A stretch of 64,000 nt of DNA from NCBI GenBank assembly GCA_020186115.1, contig WSYJ01000001.1:434001-498000 (forward strand). The letters are read 5' to 3'. This stretch comes from Histomonas meleagridis (Eukaryota > Parabasalia > Tritrichomonadida > Dientamoebidae). Below are positions 9,801-19,791 of the stretch, piece by piece; the first letter of the stretch is position 1, and every line of letters starts with the position of its first letter. A program made the position numbers and the translations under genes. The notes beneath the pieces are model-generated. The model ran no database searches, had not been told where the DNA came from, and saw only the letters and a list, made by a program, of their open reading frames with translations.

Positions 9801-11133
9801 TTAAATAGATATCAAATAAAGTAAATAGATATCTTTAACATTAATATCAATATCTTCTTGTTCTAAAATATATTTTATAAGTTCATCATTTTCAGAAGTT
9901 AAAGATTTAAAGTAAATATATTGTTTAGTAATATTACTATTTTGAAGAAAATGTTTGATAAGATATAAATTACCAATTTTTATGGCTTCTTTTATTATTT
10001 TTTCGTTAATTTCCAAACCTTTTTCTTCTAAAAATGAAAAAATTTCATAATTTCTATTTATAATACAAAAATACCCCAATTCATTATTTTCATAAATATT
10101 ATTTTTTTTCGCAATTGACGATATAATATTTGAATATTTTGTTCCCATCAAATGATCTATTCCCTTCAAATATTCTTGAAACGTATTTGTGTCTTGTTCA
10201 ATATCTTCTTTCGATTCTTCCAATTTATTTTCATAAATATAATGAAAAACATCATTTCGATGAAATTTAATAGCTGTTTTATATGCATCTATAAAAGGTG
10301 AATTATGTTGTTCGCATAAATGAATAATTTCAATGTTTCCAGATGCAATTGCTTATTTATCTGCATTTTTCACATTTGCACCGTTCATAAGTAAATATTT
10401 AAAACATTTAACTGCAGAAAAAAATGCTGCATAATCAATTGATTAATGTAACATTTTTCTGATTAATAAAAGAACATTTTTCATAAAGTGATGGTTCAAT
10501 TGTTTGATCAAAATCAAAATTTGTTTGTGATGCTATTTCTTGAAGTTTTTCAACTTCATCATTTCGAATTATTTTCGCAATTTCATTTGGATTATGTCCT
10601 TCGTTAACATATTTCTTATGAAGTTCCCAATCATTCTTGGAAAGTTCTTCGTAATTATCTAAAAAAAATTTTTCGAAAGGAATATAATTTCGCTTTTTGT
10701 TTTCTTCTTCTGTTTTATAATGTGCAAAATATTTGGATTCATTGTTTTTTACAACATTTTTATCGACTAATTTTAGTTCAATCATTTTCTCAATCAAATA
10801 ATATGCTTCTTGTGAATAAATTTTTTGTAGATAATCACTAAAAATATTAATAAACTTTGGATTCCTTTCTTCTTCTTTTGTTTGAATTTTTGCTATATAT
10901 TTGATATATATATCATTTACTTCTCTTTGTGTATAAAATGCATAATAAATAAAATTACTAATAATTAAATCATATGAATATGGATAATTATAATCATATA
11001 ATTCCATTATTTGTTCAATTGAAGCTTCAAGATTTTCTTCTGTTAAATTAAATATAATTTGATCAAGATTTAATAATAATTTTATGTCTGCCGATTTAGA
11101 ATCACCAAGATCAATTTTATTATTATTTTGCAT
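9801..11133 (-). pseudogene. DUF3447-type ankyrin protein, N-terminal region, disabled
   Basis: The frame starts at ATG 11131-11133 and runs 232 codons to YEKCSFINQKNVTLI. It then breaks relative to the paralogue at 59857. About four extra bases near 10434-10440, inside a palindromic ATCAATTGAT, shift the frame. The homologous sequence continues in the new frame (DYAAFFSAVKCFKYLLMNG) but meets TAA at 10353-10355, where the paralogue has TAT. After that the frame is open to 9801 and ends in DINVKD plus spacer. The protein would be a cytosolic DUF3447/ankyrin protein of the large trichomonad family, of unknown function. The motif SKNDWELHKK.NEGHNPNEIAKIIRND is nearly identical in both copies. 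Two independent lesions argue for a pseudogene, unless this locus is a sequencing artefact. Confidence 0.75.
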
Positions 11134-11526
11134 GATTCCTTGAATAAAATGAGATTTTATTATAATTTCTGAGCCATTAATCTTTTTTAGAAGTTTATAA
11201 AAACTGGAGGTCCGCCGTTAAATTCTTCCGAATGTCAAAAGTGAAATGCTGTAACAGCATGATCGACGTTAAGTTATTATTTTGATATTAAAGATAAAGA
11301 CACACTTTCCCCAGTCCTAGTTAAATATTTATTTTTTTTTGATCGATATTTCCAAAATATGTTCTTTTAAAAGACTTCAAAAATATATAATTATTTATTA
11401 ATTATTACATAGAAACAATTTCATTTTGATTCATAATCACTTATATATTTTCATATGTGATTTCTGTTGAATTCTTCAGCGAGGCAATTAATGATGGAGT
11501 AATAATAAAATATAATAATTGGTGAT
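11134..11526. other. Intergenic region with perfect inverted repeat
   Basis: This is AT-rich DNA upstream of the ankyrin pseudogene. A perfect inverted repeat ATGCTGT-A-ACAGCAT lies at 11246-11260. Minus-strand GACGTTAAG and TTAACGGCGG elements lie near 11265 and 11215. No gene is evident. Confidence 0.4.
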
Positions 11527-12045
11527 TCATAGTATTATTATTTGTTTCAAATAAAGTAAAGTATTGAGATTAATTTTTCTATGTATTACAGTGGATTCGC
11601 CATCATCATGTCCGACTTGAATAAAAGATGTATTATTATTTGTTGTCAGATAGAAGTTGTATTGAAGATCATACATATTCATTTGAGCATTAGGGCTACT
11701 TAATGAAAACCAAACATCACCAATTGCAGCATGTTGTATGTGTATGATTTCGTCAAAAAATTATCTTCAACGGTATGGATAGTCTGTAATTTGACTTTTT
11801 TAAAAAAATAAATGCGATCTGTTTCAAGTCTATTATAATTAGGTGCTACTAGTGTACCATTAGGAAGTGTATAATTATCAGATGTTTTTGATGCAATACC
11901 AAAATATTTTCTGTTGGAAAAAAAAAGACAACATTATCATTAATGATACAATTGAAAAGTTACCTTTAAAATAATTTATTGCCTTTGGTGACCTGCCTTT
12001 TGTACCTCCTTCAATCCAAACTTTTAATGAGGTTGATTTTGGTAA
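11527..12045 (-). pseudogene. Decayed coding remnant of unknown family
   Basis: Minus-strand translation gives clearly protein-like stretches in different frames. About 12040-11965 reads SLKVWIEGGTKGRSPKAINYF. About 11900-11770 reads KTSDNYTLPNGTLVAPNYNRLETD..FFKKV. After a frame change at a T6 run near 11765, AAIGDVWFSLSSPNAQMNMYDLQYNFY and VGHDDGESTVIHRKI lead to a stop at 11527-11529. An intron-like segment ending TTTCCAACAG lies near 11915-11960, but removing it does not restore one frame. I do not recognise the family. At least one frameshift suggests a dead gene. Confidence 0.4.
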
Positions 12046-12164
12046 ATGATAAACCTACCAGTGTTCAACTGGGGAATTTATGCTTTTCATTATCCTTCAT
12101 TTTTTTTATATCACCGAATGATTTACCCACATTAATTAAGTCATATGACATAATTTGTAAACAT

Positions 12165-12460
12165 CTCTAATTCATTGGTCAGCGCAAACAATGTTCAATT
12201 CAATGTCAACAATTAATAACTCATATAATGAAATTACAAATATCTCTAATTCATTGGTCAGCGCAAACAATGTTCAATTCAATGTCAACAATTAACAACA
12301 CATATAATGAAATTGCAAACATCTCTAATTCATTGGTCAGCGCAAACAATGTTCAATTCAATGTCAACAATTAACAACACATATAATGAAATTGCAAACA
12401 TCTCTAATTCATTGGTCAGCGCAAACAATGTTCAATTCAATGTCAACGATTAACAACACA
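12165..12460. repeat. Minisatellite, 79-bp unit, about 3.75 copies
   Basis: Units start at 12165, 12244, 12323 and 12402, each beginning CTCTAATTCATTGGTCAGCG, with only a few substitutions. The unit is not a multiple of three and no frame stays open, so it is unlikely to be coding. It lies just 3' of the large Lys/Glu repeat gene. Confidence 0.95.
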
Positions 12461-12529
12461 ACGAATCGAATCCTATTCCCATAAATACACAAATTCACAT
12501 TACGCTGCATTTTCATGTTACATTTTTTA

Positions 12530-15500
12530 TTAATTTATTACGTAATCAGCCAAAAATGGGAACACTTTCACTGCCGTATCAGTTGCAGCTGATCTTTTAT
12601 TCCACAATTTAATTCTATTCTGTGCGGTCGGTATCATATCATTACCCAACTTCACAGGTGTTATTTCTTCGTATTTATTTTGCTTCTTAATTTTATAATT
12701 CTTTACGAACTTTTCGTAATCGATTTTCTCCGCCACCAATTCGTCAGTTTGATAATTACCCAACAAATAACTAACCAAGTCCATACTCAAGTCCTTACAT
12801 ATACTATTTTCATAATTACCTATTAATTCATCGCTTGGCACTGAATCAATGATATTTGCAGCCATCACTAACACATTAACAATTTGCTTCAAGTAATTTA
12901 ATTGGATCTTTTCGACAACTTCGAAAACAGAGATAAATGAATTCCATACTATGGCCTTCGAGAACATAAATCGCGTTGGATTCGATAATATTTTGTTGCA
13001 TAACTTCGCATCTAATAAAGTGCCTAATTGTAAGAATAAGTAATTATTAATCGGATCTGTGAAACTTAAAGTTTTATGGATAACATTAATAACTTCAGTG
13101 AAATCTTCAATTAATTTATCAATATCAAAACGTGCTGACGCATAACGATTACATAATACTTCGAAGTTAATCAAACATGGAGAAATAAGTTCTTTCGATT
13201 GCTTATCAAATAAGTCATATAATTTGTTGACAAAGTTTCGATTCCGTTCTGTGTTATATTTGTCATGATTCGATATATACGAATTAATCAATAAATTGAT
13301 CATTAATATCGTAAGGAACTTCTCATTCTTTGTATCGGTAGGAATATTATTTAAATGTATGACATACGACGTACTAAGTTCTGCAAATTCTTTGTCACTA
13401 TATACATCTGGCTCAAGTATATTAGAGTTAAGTAATATAGCAAAGATCGGAAAGACACAGCTTGGAAGACGGCATAAGTGATTGGTGTCAATAAAAGTAG
13501 GAGGATCGCTCGGCGCAAACGGATACAGAAGAACGCGCTGGAAAAGGTCGCGGTACTTGATGAAGTCTGGGTTGGGAAGGCGAGGCTTGACCTGTGACGT
13601 GCGGAGGCTGTTCTTGCGTGGAGGAGGCTTCTTGCCAGATGTGGATGAGGATTCGGATGACTCCTTCTTTTGATTCTTGGGATTGGCGCTGCTCGAGTCA
13701 GACGATTCTGAGGACTTCTTCGATTTGGCCTTTTCGGAGTCAGATGAAATATCATTCTTTTTGGATTTGGATGACTTGGCGGCCTTCTTTTGCTTGTCAT
13801 CACTTGAGTCAGGTGATACTTCACTCTTTTTACCTTTGGATGATTTCTTTTCTTTCTTTGGCTTATCTTTGTCTGAATCAGAAGATACTTCACTCTTTTT
13901 GCCTTTGGATGATTTCTTTTCTTTCTTTGGCTTATCTTCACTTGAGTCAGGTGATACTTCACTCTTTTTACCTTTGGATGATTTCTTTTCTTTCTTTGGC
14001 TTATCTTTGTCTGAATCAGAAGATACTTCACTCTTTTTGCCTTTGGATGATTTCTTTTCTTTCTTTGGCTTATCTTCACTTGAGTCAGATGATACTTCAC
14101 TCTTCTTAGCTTTGGCTGATGACTTGGATTCTTCTTTTCCTTTCTTTGGCTTCGATTTACCTGAATCGGAAGCAGATTTGGCTGATGACTTGGATTCTTC
14201 CTTTTCTTTCCCTTTCTTCTTCGATAGTTTCTTTTCGATCTTTTCGCTTTGTATTGGCGCTTCGATATTTACTTTTTTAGTTGGCTTTTCTTCTACATTT
14301 GCTTCTGCAATGTTTTCGTCTTTTTGCTTCTTTTCTTTCTTTGATTTCTTCTTATCTTTGGATGGAGATTCAATTGCAACATCTCTTTCTTCTATAATTT
14401 CTTCATCAATGTTTTCATCCTTTTGTTTCTTATCTTTCTTTGATTTCTTCTTATCTTTGGATGGTGATTCTTCTATTTCATCTTTTTGCTTCTTATCTTT
14501 CTTTGATTTCTTCTTATCTTTGGATGGTGATTCTTCTATTTCATCCTTTTGCTTCTTATCTTTCTTTCCTTTCTTCTTATCTTTGGATGGTGATTCAATA
14601 GCGACATCTCTTTCTTCTACAGCTGCTTCATCGATATTTTCATCTTTTTGCTTCTTATCCTTCTTTCCTTTCTTCTTGTCTTTGGATGGTGATTCAATAG
14701 CGACATCTCTTTCTTCTACAGCTGCTTCATCGATTTTTTCTTCTTTTTGTTTCTTATCCTTCTTCTTATCTTTCTTCTTGTCTTTAGATGGCGATTCTAC
14801 TATTTCTTCCTTTTGCTTCTTGTCCTTCTTCTTCTTCTTACCCTTTTCTTCTACCAAATTGAAATCTTCAGTTGGCGCATTTTCTTCAACAGTCGGTGCT
14901 TCAGCATTTTCATCGCCTTTCTTTCCCTTCTTATCTTTCTTCTTCTTCTTTCCTTTTTCTCCTTCTGCTAAATTAAAATCTTCGACTGGTATACTTTCTT
15001 TGTCTTTCTTTCCTTTCTTCTTATCCTTCTTCTTCTTACCCTTATCTTCCACTAAATTGAAATCTTCAGTTGGCGCATTTTCTTCTTCCATTGGAGCTTC
15101 CTTGTCTTTCTTTCCTTTCTTCTTCTTCTTACCCTTATCTTCCACTAAATTGAAATCTTCAGTTGGCGCATTTTCTTCAACAGTCGGTGCTTCAGCATTT
15201 TCATCGCCTTTCTTTCCTTTCTTTTGTTTCTTGTCTTTCTTCTTCTTTCCTTTTTCTTCTTCTGCTATATTAAAATCTTCGACTGGTATACTTTCTTTGT
15301 TTTCTTCTTCAATTGGAGCTTCTTTGTCTTTCTTTCCTTTCTTCTTATCCTTCTTCTTCTTACCCTTATCTTCCACTAAATTGAAATCTTCAGTTGGCGC
15401 ATTTTCTTCAACAGTCGGTGCTTCAGCATTTTCATCGCCTTTCTTTCCCTTCTTATCTTTCTTCTTCTTCTTTCCTTTTTCTTCTTCTGCTAAATTAAAA

Positions 15501-17773
15501 TCTTCAATTGGTACATTTTGTTCATCGTCTTTCTTTCCTTTCTTGTTCTTCTTCTTGCCCTTATCTTCCAGCAGATTAAAATCTTCAGTTGGAACATTTT
15601 CTTCGTTATCGCCTTTTTTATCTTTCTTTCCCTTCTTTCCTTTCTTGTCTTTCTTCTTCTTTCCTTTTTCTTCTTCTGCAGTATTAATATTTTCTGGCGC
15701 TTCAATTGGTATATTTTCTTTGTTTTCTTCAATATTTGGCGTATCAAGATTTTCTTCTTCATTTGGAACTTCGTTATCGCCTTTCTTATCTTTCTTTCCC
15801 TTCTTTTGCTTCTTGTCTTTCTTCTTCTTTCCTTTTTCTTCTTCTGCAGTATTAATATTTTCTGGCGCTTCAATTGGTATATTTTCTTTGTTTTCTTCAA
15901 TATTTGGCGTATCAAGATTTTCTTCTTCATTTGGAACTTCGTTATCGCCTTTCTTATCTTTCTTTCCCTTCTTTCCTTTCTTGTGTTTCCTGTCTTTCTT
16001 CTTCTTTCCTTTGTCTTCTTCTACAGCATTAACATTTTCTTTGTTTTCTTCTTCAATTGGAACTTCATTATCACCTTTCTTATCTTTCTTTCCCTTCTTT
16101 TGCTTCTTGTCTTTCTTCTTCTTTCCTTTGTCTTCTTCTACAGCATTAATATTTTCTGGCGCTTCAATTGGTATATTTTCTTTGTTTTCTTCAATATTTG
16201 GCGTATCAAGATTTTCTTTTTCATTTGGAACTTCGTTATCGCCTTTCTTATCTTTCTTTCCCTTCTTTCCTTTCTTTTGCTTCCTGTCTTTCTTCTTCTT
16301 CCCTTTATCTTCTTCTGCAACACTGACATTTTCTTCATTTGGTACATTTTCTTTGTTTTCTCCATCAACATTCGGAGTTTCAGCGTTCTCTTCAACAACA
16401 TTTGGTGTTTCTGTATTTCCGTCAATATTTGGAGTTTCAGCATTTTCATCATCTTTCTTTCCTTTCTTGTGTTTCCTGCCTTTCTTCTTCTTTCCTTTAT
16501 CTTCTTCTACGACACTGGCATTTTCTTTACTTTCCTCATTTGGTACATTTTCTTTGTTTTCTTCATCAACATTGGGTGTTTCTGTGTTTACGTCAACATT
16601 TGGTGTTTCAGCATTTTCATCATCTTTCTTTCCCTTCTTGTGTTTCCTGCCTTTCTTCTTCTTTCCTTTGTTTTCTTCTGCAACACTTGTATTTTCTTCA
16701 TTTGGTACATTTTCTTTATTTTCTCCATCAACATTCGGAGTTTCAGCGTTCTCTTCAACAACATTTGGTGTTTCAGCATTTCCATCAACATTTGGTGTTT
16801 CAGCATTTTCGTCGCCTTTCTTTCCCTTCTTGTGTTTCCTGCCTTTCTTCTTCTTCCCTTTATCTTCTTCTGCAACACTGACATTTTCTTCATTCGGTAC
16901 ATTTTCTTTATTTTCTCCATCAACATTCGGAGTTTCAGCGTTCTCTTCAACAACATTTGGTGTTTCTGTATTTCCGTCAATATTTGGAGTTTCAGCATTT
17001 TCATCATCTTTCTTTCCTTTCTTGTGTTTCCTGCCTTTCTTCTTCTTCCCTTTATCTTCTTCTACGACACTGGCATTTTCTTTACTTTCCTTATTTGGTA
17101 CATTTTCTTTATTTTCCTCATTTGAGACATTTTCTTTATTCTCTTCATTAGTGCCATTTGTTGTTTCTGTGTTTCCTTCGATATTTGGTTGTTCATTGTT
17201 TTCGACTTTCTTTCCTTTTCTATGTTTCCTGCCTTTCTTCTTCTTTCCTTTTTCTCCTTCAGCAACGCTAGTATTTTCTTCATTTGGTATATTTTCTTCT
17301 TCTTGTACAACATTGGTGTTTTCTTGTTCCAATTTATCTGTACTATCATTTGGCATGTTTTCGTTTTGTTTTACTTCCTCTGTATTAGGTGTTTCAGCAT
17401 TTTGCTCTAAAAGTGCATTATCATTTTTTCCTTTCTTTTGTTTTTTAGATTTCTTTCTTCTTTTTCCTTCTTTCCCCTTTTGTTCGTTTGGGTTATTACT
17501 TTCATTTTCTTGAATATTTTGTTGGTCATTATTTACATTTGAATTATCAATAGATATATTTTCATTCTTTTCTTCGTTGTCTTGCTTTTCTTGTTCATTT
17601 ATTGGGAAAGTTTCTTTTTTTTCATCGTTAATTGGTTCCTTCTGATTTTTTTTATTTGATTTTTTTTTCCCAGAGAGTGACCTTCCTTTCTTTCCGAATT
17701 TTTTGGATTTCTTCTGGTCGAGTTTGTTCTCTTCGTCCTTTGGAACGACATCCCTTTCGCCGCTGGATGACAT
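12530..17773 (-). CDS. Giant Lys/Glu repeat protein with C-terminal helical domain
   Basis: The protein is 1747 residues. Residues 1 to about 1390 are highly charged repeats. The first part cycles KGKKKKGRKHKKGKK with acidic ENKENVPNEEN and AETPNVDG linkers. The middle has APTEDFNLVEDKGKKKK and SPSKDKKKSKKDKKQK units. About residues 1230-1380 carry 23-residue SEVSSDSxxDKPKKEKKSSK repeats, rich in potential Ser/Thr phosphosites. The last 350 residues, from about FIKYRDLFQRVLLYPF, look like a folded helical domain ending FPFLADYVIN, of unknown family. There is no signal peptide or membrane span. Such composition suits nucleolar, chromatin- or RNA-linked scaffolds, but this is inference. The DNA repeats leave a 1278-codon open frame on the other strand (13677-17513), which I treat as a shadow. 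A GACGGTT element lies about 65 nt upstream. Confidence 0.85.
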   Translation of the reverse strand: MSSSGERDVVPKDEENKLDQKKSKKFGKKGRSLSGKKKSNKKNQKEPINDEKKETFPINEQEKQDNEEKNENISIDNSNVNNDQQNIQENESNNPNEQKGKEGKRRKKSKKQKKGKNDNALLEQNAETPNTEEVKQNENMPNDSTDKLEQENTNVVQEEENIPNEENTSVAEGEKGKKKKGRKHRKGKKVENNEQPNIEGNTETTNGTNEENKENVSNEENKENVPNKESKENASVVEEDKGKKKKGRKHKKGKKDDENAETPNIDGNTETPNVVEENAETPNVDGENKENVPNEENVSVAEEDKGKKKKGRKHKKGKKGDENAETPNVDGNAETPNVVEENAETPNVDGENKENVPNEENTSVAEENKGKKKKGRKHKKGKKDDENAETPNVDVNTETPNVDEENKENVPNEESKENASVVEEDKGKKKKGRKHKKGKKDDENAETPNIDGNTETPNVVEENAETPNVDGENKENVPNEENVSVAEEDKGKKKKDRKQKKGKKGKKDKKGDNEVPNEKENLDTPNIEENKENIPIEAPENINAVEEDKGKKKKDKKQKKGKKDKKGDNEVPIEEENKENVNAVEEDKGKKKKDRKHKKGKKGKKDKKGDNEVPNEEENLDTPNIEENKENIPIEAPENINTAEEEKGKKKKDKKQKKGKKDKKGDNEVPNEEENLDTPNIEENKENIPIEAPENINTAEEEKGKKKKDKKGKKGKKDKKGDNEENVPTEDFNLLEDKGKKKNKKGKKDDEQNVPIEDFNLAEEEKGKKKKKDKKGKKGDENAEAPTVEENAPTEDFNLVEDKGKKKKDKKKGKKDKEAPIEEENKESIPVEDFNIAEEEKGKKKKDKKQKKGKKGDENAEAPTVEENAPTEDFNLVEDKGKKKKKGKKDKEAPMEEENAPTEDFNLVEDKGKKKKDKKKGKKDKESIPVEDFNLAEGEKGKKKKKDKKGKKGDENAEAPTVEENAPTEDFNLVEEKGKKKKKDKKQKEEIVESPSKDKKKDKKKDKKQKEEKIDEAAVEERDVAIESPSKDKKKGKKDKKQKDENIDEAAVEERDVAIESPSKDKKKGKKDKKQKDEIEESPSKDKKKSKKDKKQKDEIEESPSKDKKKSKKDKKQKDENIDEEIIEERDVAIESPSKDKKKSKKEKKQKDENIAEANVEEKPTKKVNIEAPIQSEKIEKKLSKKKGKEKEESKSSAKSASDSGKSKPKKGKEESKSSAKAKKSEVSSDSSEDKPKKEKKSSKGKKSEVSSDSDKDKPKKEKKSSKGKKSEVSPDSSEDKPKKEKKSSKGKKSEVSSDSDKDKPKKEKKSSKGKKSEVSPDSSDDKQKKAAKSSKSKKNDISSDSEKAKSKKSSESSDSSSANPKNQKKESSESSSTSGKKPPPRKNSLRTSQVKPRLPNPDFIKYRDLFQRVLLYPFAPSDPPTFIDTNHLCRLPSCVFPIFAILLNSNILEPDVYSDKEFAELSTSYVIHLNNIPTDTKNEKFLTILMINLLINSYISNHDKYNTERNRNFVNKLYDLFDKQSKELISPCLINFEVLCNRYASARFDIDKLIEDFTEVINVIHKTLSFTDPINNYLFLQLGTLLDAKLCNKILSNPTRFMFSKAIVWNSFISVFEVVEKIQLNYLKQIVNVLVMAANIIDSVPSDELIGNYENSICKDLSMDLVSYLLGNYQTDELVAEKIDYEKFVKNYKIKKQNKYEEITPVKLGNDMIPTAQNRIKLWNKRSAATDTAVKVFPFLADYVIN

Positions 17774-18235
17774 TTCAGATCAAAGATGAGGTATTCAAAA
17801 AATGATCTCTCACAAAACTATTGATTAAAAAGTTCTAAAACCGTCATCGCACAGTCAAAAGCAAATTGACGGTAATTCAATTCCTTCACTAATTTTAAGG
17901 GGGTACCTAAAATGATAAATGGTATTTCATATTCATGATTTTCATTTGTGCTTTTGCTTACTTTCAAGTTAACATTCATTTCATGTTATATTCTTCATTA
18001 AACATTTGATATATGATTATGAATAATCGTGTAATTCTGTTTTAGGCAAAGTCTATAACGGTTTTCTATCGTAATTTCAATATATGTAAACTAAAGAATC
18101 TTTCTTTTTCAAAAAGGAAATTATGCCACCGCAGATGAAGCAACAAAATTTCACTTTATGTAATATGGATTCTCCAAATAAACTTCTTTAAAAATACAAA
18201 AGTAAAACATTTTTTTTACAATTTATTTAATATTA
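17774..18235. other. Intergenic region, no gene seen
   Basis: AT-rich tandem spacer between two minus-strand genes. It carries the upstream motif of the Lys/Glu gene (AAACCGTC near 17838). I see no RNA gene or coding frame. Confidence 0.4.
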
Positions 18236-19597
18236 TCAAGGTTCTTCTGATTTTTCTTGGTCGGTTTCCTCGCTTAATAAAGTTAATAGCATATTTGCAT
18301 TTTCTGAAACACTATTCTCAGGATCCAATGCGTCCTCATTAATTTGTTTATTTACGAGTTCACTATATAAAACTTCATCTAAGCATTTAATATATTCTTG
18401 TCCTTTATATCTATTATATAGTGAACCGAAAAATTTATAAAATGATATTCTAGCAAGTATATCTTCGCAAAAAGCAAATTCACAAACATCAAACAAAAAT
18501 TCTTGTGGAAAAACTTTAGCTGGATAATCATCTGGGAAATATGGAAGAACTTGTTGTATAAGTCCAATAAGATTTTTCTTTAATTCAAAGAAACCGTTAG
18601 CAAACATTCCAACAAAATTAACTTCTAAAAAAAGGTTTATCTCTATCTCATTTAATCCACAATATGCTACATAACGAGTTAAAACAAGAGCAGCCTGGGC
18701 AAGAATTTGCTCATCTGCAATTGTTTTCATTAAATTAATAAATGATTGACAAAATTCGTTGTTTGTCATGGCATATGTGTCATTTGATGCATCAAAAATA
18801 GTAACTATTAGTTCCATTGTTTCAATCATTACCGTTTTAACCTCGGTTTGAAGATAAGGAAGTAAAAAAAAGAAAAAATCGGTTTGCAAAAGTATGCTTA
18901 CAACTTGTGATCCATAATCAATAATTGAATTTTTAATCCCGAACAAGCACCAACGAATCGTTTTTACCCTTTGTTCCTGCTTTTTGATTGGATTAAAAAG
19001 AATATTGATTAATGAAATAAAATTCTGATTTGACACAATGTGGTTTAGCAAAATAGTACTTACAAGTCGATAGTAGTTGTTATTTGTTTCCATTTCTGAT
19101 ACCTGAAAAATTAGAGGCAAAAGATTGATCTTTTCAATTTCTATTTTAGATTCGTCACGTAGAACATTACCCATTATTAAATAAAAGTTGGATCGACTTT
19201 TTTGATCAAATTGAAGAAAACAGGATGAAACAATATCAACAAAATTACTTTCAATAAGATATTGACTAAAATCACTTGTGTAATACGATATCATTCCAAG
19301 AAGCTCCATACTCTTTTGAAGTGTAATTTCGTTTGGTATAGCGTTTATTATTGAATTTATTAATTCTAATGTCAAAAAAGAAGCATTTGATTGAACAGCT
19401 GTTTTGAGTGTTTCCATTGCTATCAGTTTTACTTCAGGAATATCAGATTCAATGTTTACAATTGAAGAAATAATCTGATTTTCATCGAAAACAAAATCAC
19501 TTTCTTCCGAATCAATCCTCTTTTTTCCATTGAAGTAATCTGATCTTATATCCATAAATTTACTTTTGCGTATATTTTCTTTTTTTTTATAGTTCAT
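18236..19597 (-). CDS. Armadillo-like helical-repeat protein (importin-alpha-like?)
   Basis: The protein is 453 residues. It opens with a basic stretch (MNYKKKENIRKSKFMDIRSDYF) followed by an acidic patch, then helical repeats in ARM style: IPEVKLIAMETLKTAV, SINIINAIP and later ALVLTRYVAYCGLNEIEINLFLE. It ends with an acidic tail. A basic N-terminus before ARM repeats recalls importin-alpha with its importin-beta-binding segment, but the diagnostic Trp/Asn arrays are not obvious, so it is at best a divergent relative. The protein at 22487-23857 has the same size and style and may be a paralogue. The ATG is at 19595-19597, with AAACGTAC about 13 nt upstream. Confidence 0.6.
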   Translation of the reverse strand: MNYKKKENIRKSKFMDIRSDYFNGKKRIDSEESDFVFDENQIISSIVNIESDIPEVKLIAMETLKTAVQSNASFLTLELINSIINAIPNEITLQKSMELLGMISYYTSDFSQYLIESNFVDIVSSCFLQFDQKSRSNFYLIMGNVLRDESKIEIEKINLLPLIFQVSEMETNNNYYRLVSTILLNHIVSNQNFISLINILFNPIKKQEQRVKTIRWCLFGIKNSIIDYGSQVVSILLQTDFFFFLLPYLQTEVKTVMIETMELIVTIFDASNDTYAMTNNEFCQSFINLMKTIADEQILAQAALVLTRYVAYCGLNEIEINLFLEVNFVGMFANGFFELKKNLIGLIQQVLPYFPDDYPAKVFPQEFLFDVCEFAFCEDILARISFYKFFGSLYNRYKGQEYIKCLDEVLYSELVNKQINEDALDPENSVSENANMLLTLLSEETDQEKSEEP

Positions 19598-19791
19598 TAA
19601 AGAGTGTACGTTTATTATTACAGCAATGAGTTTTCACATAATATTTCTTCTACAAGCACTCAAAAAATCAGGTTTTCGAAGACTTAAAACAATTCTCAAA
19701 TATGTTCATTAAATTGAGATAACTTTTTCTAACATTTTTGATCTTTTTATTTTAGAGAAATATATCTTAAATTTTTTTTGATAAATTTGAT

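Noticed and set aside
12165-12460. CRISPR-like array
   Set aside because: The units are contiguous 79-bp tandem copies with no unique spacers, and the genome is eukaryotic. The same reason excludes the 105-bp repeat and the ankyrin arrays.
13677-17513. 1278-codon frame on the plus strand opposite the Lys/Glu repeat gene, and the 15518-17125 frame
   Set aside because: They are the complements of purine-rich Lys/Glu codons, giving Ser/Phe- or Phe/Ile-rich low-complexity translations with no domain. The minus-strand frame is longer, starts with ATG and has a non-repetitive folded C-terminus.
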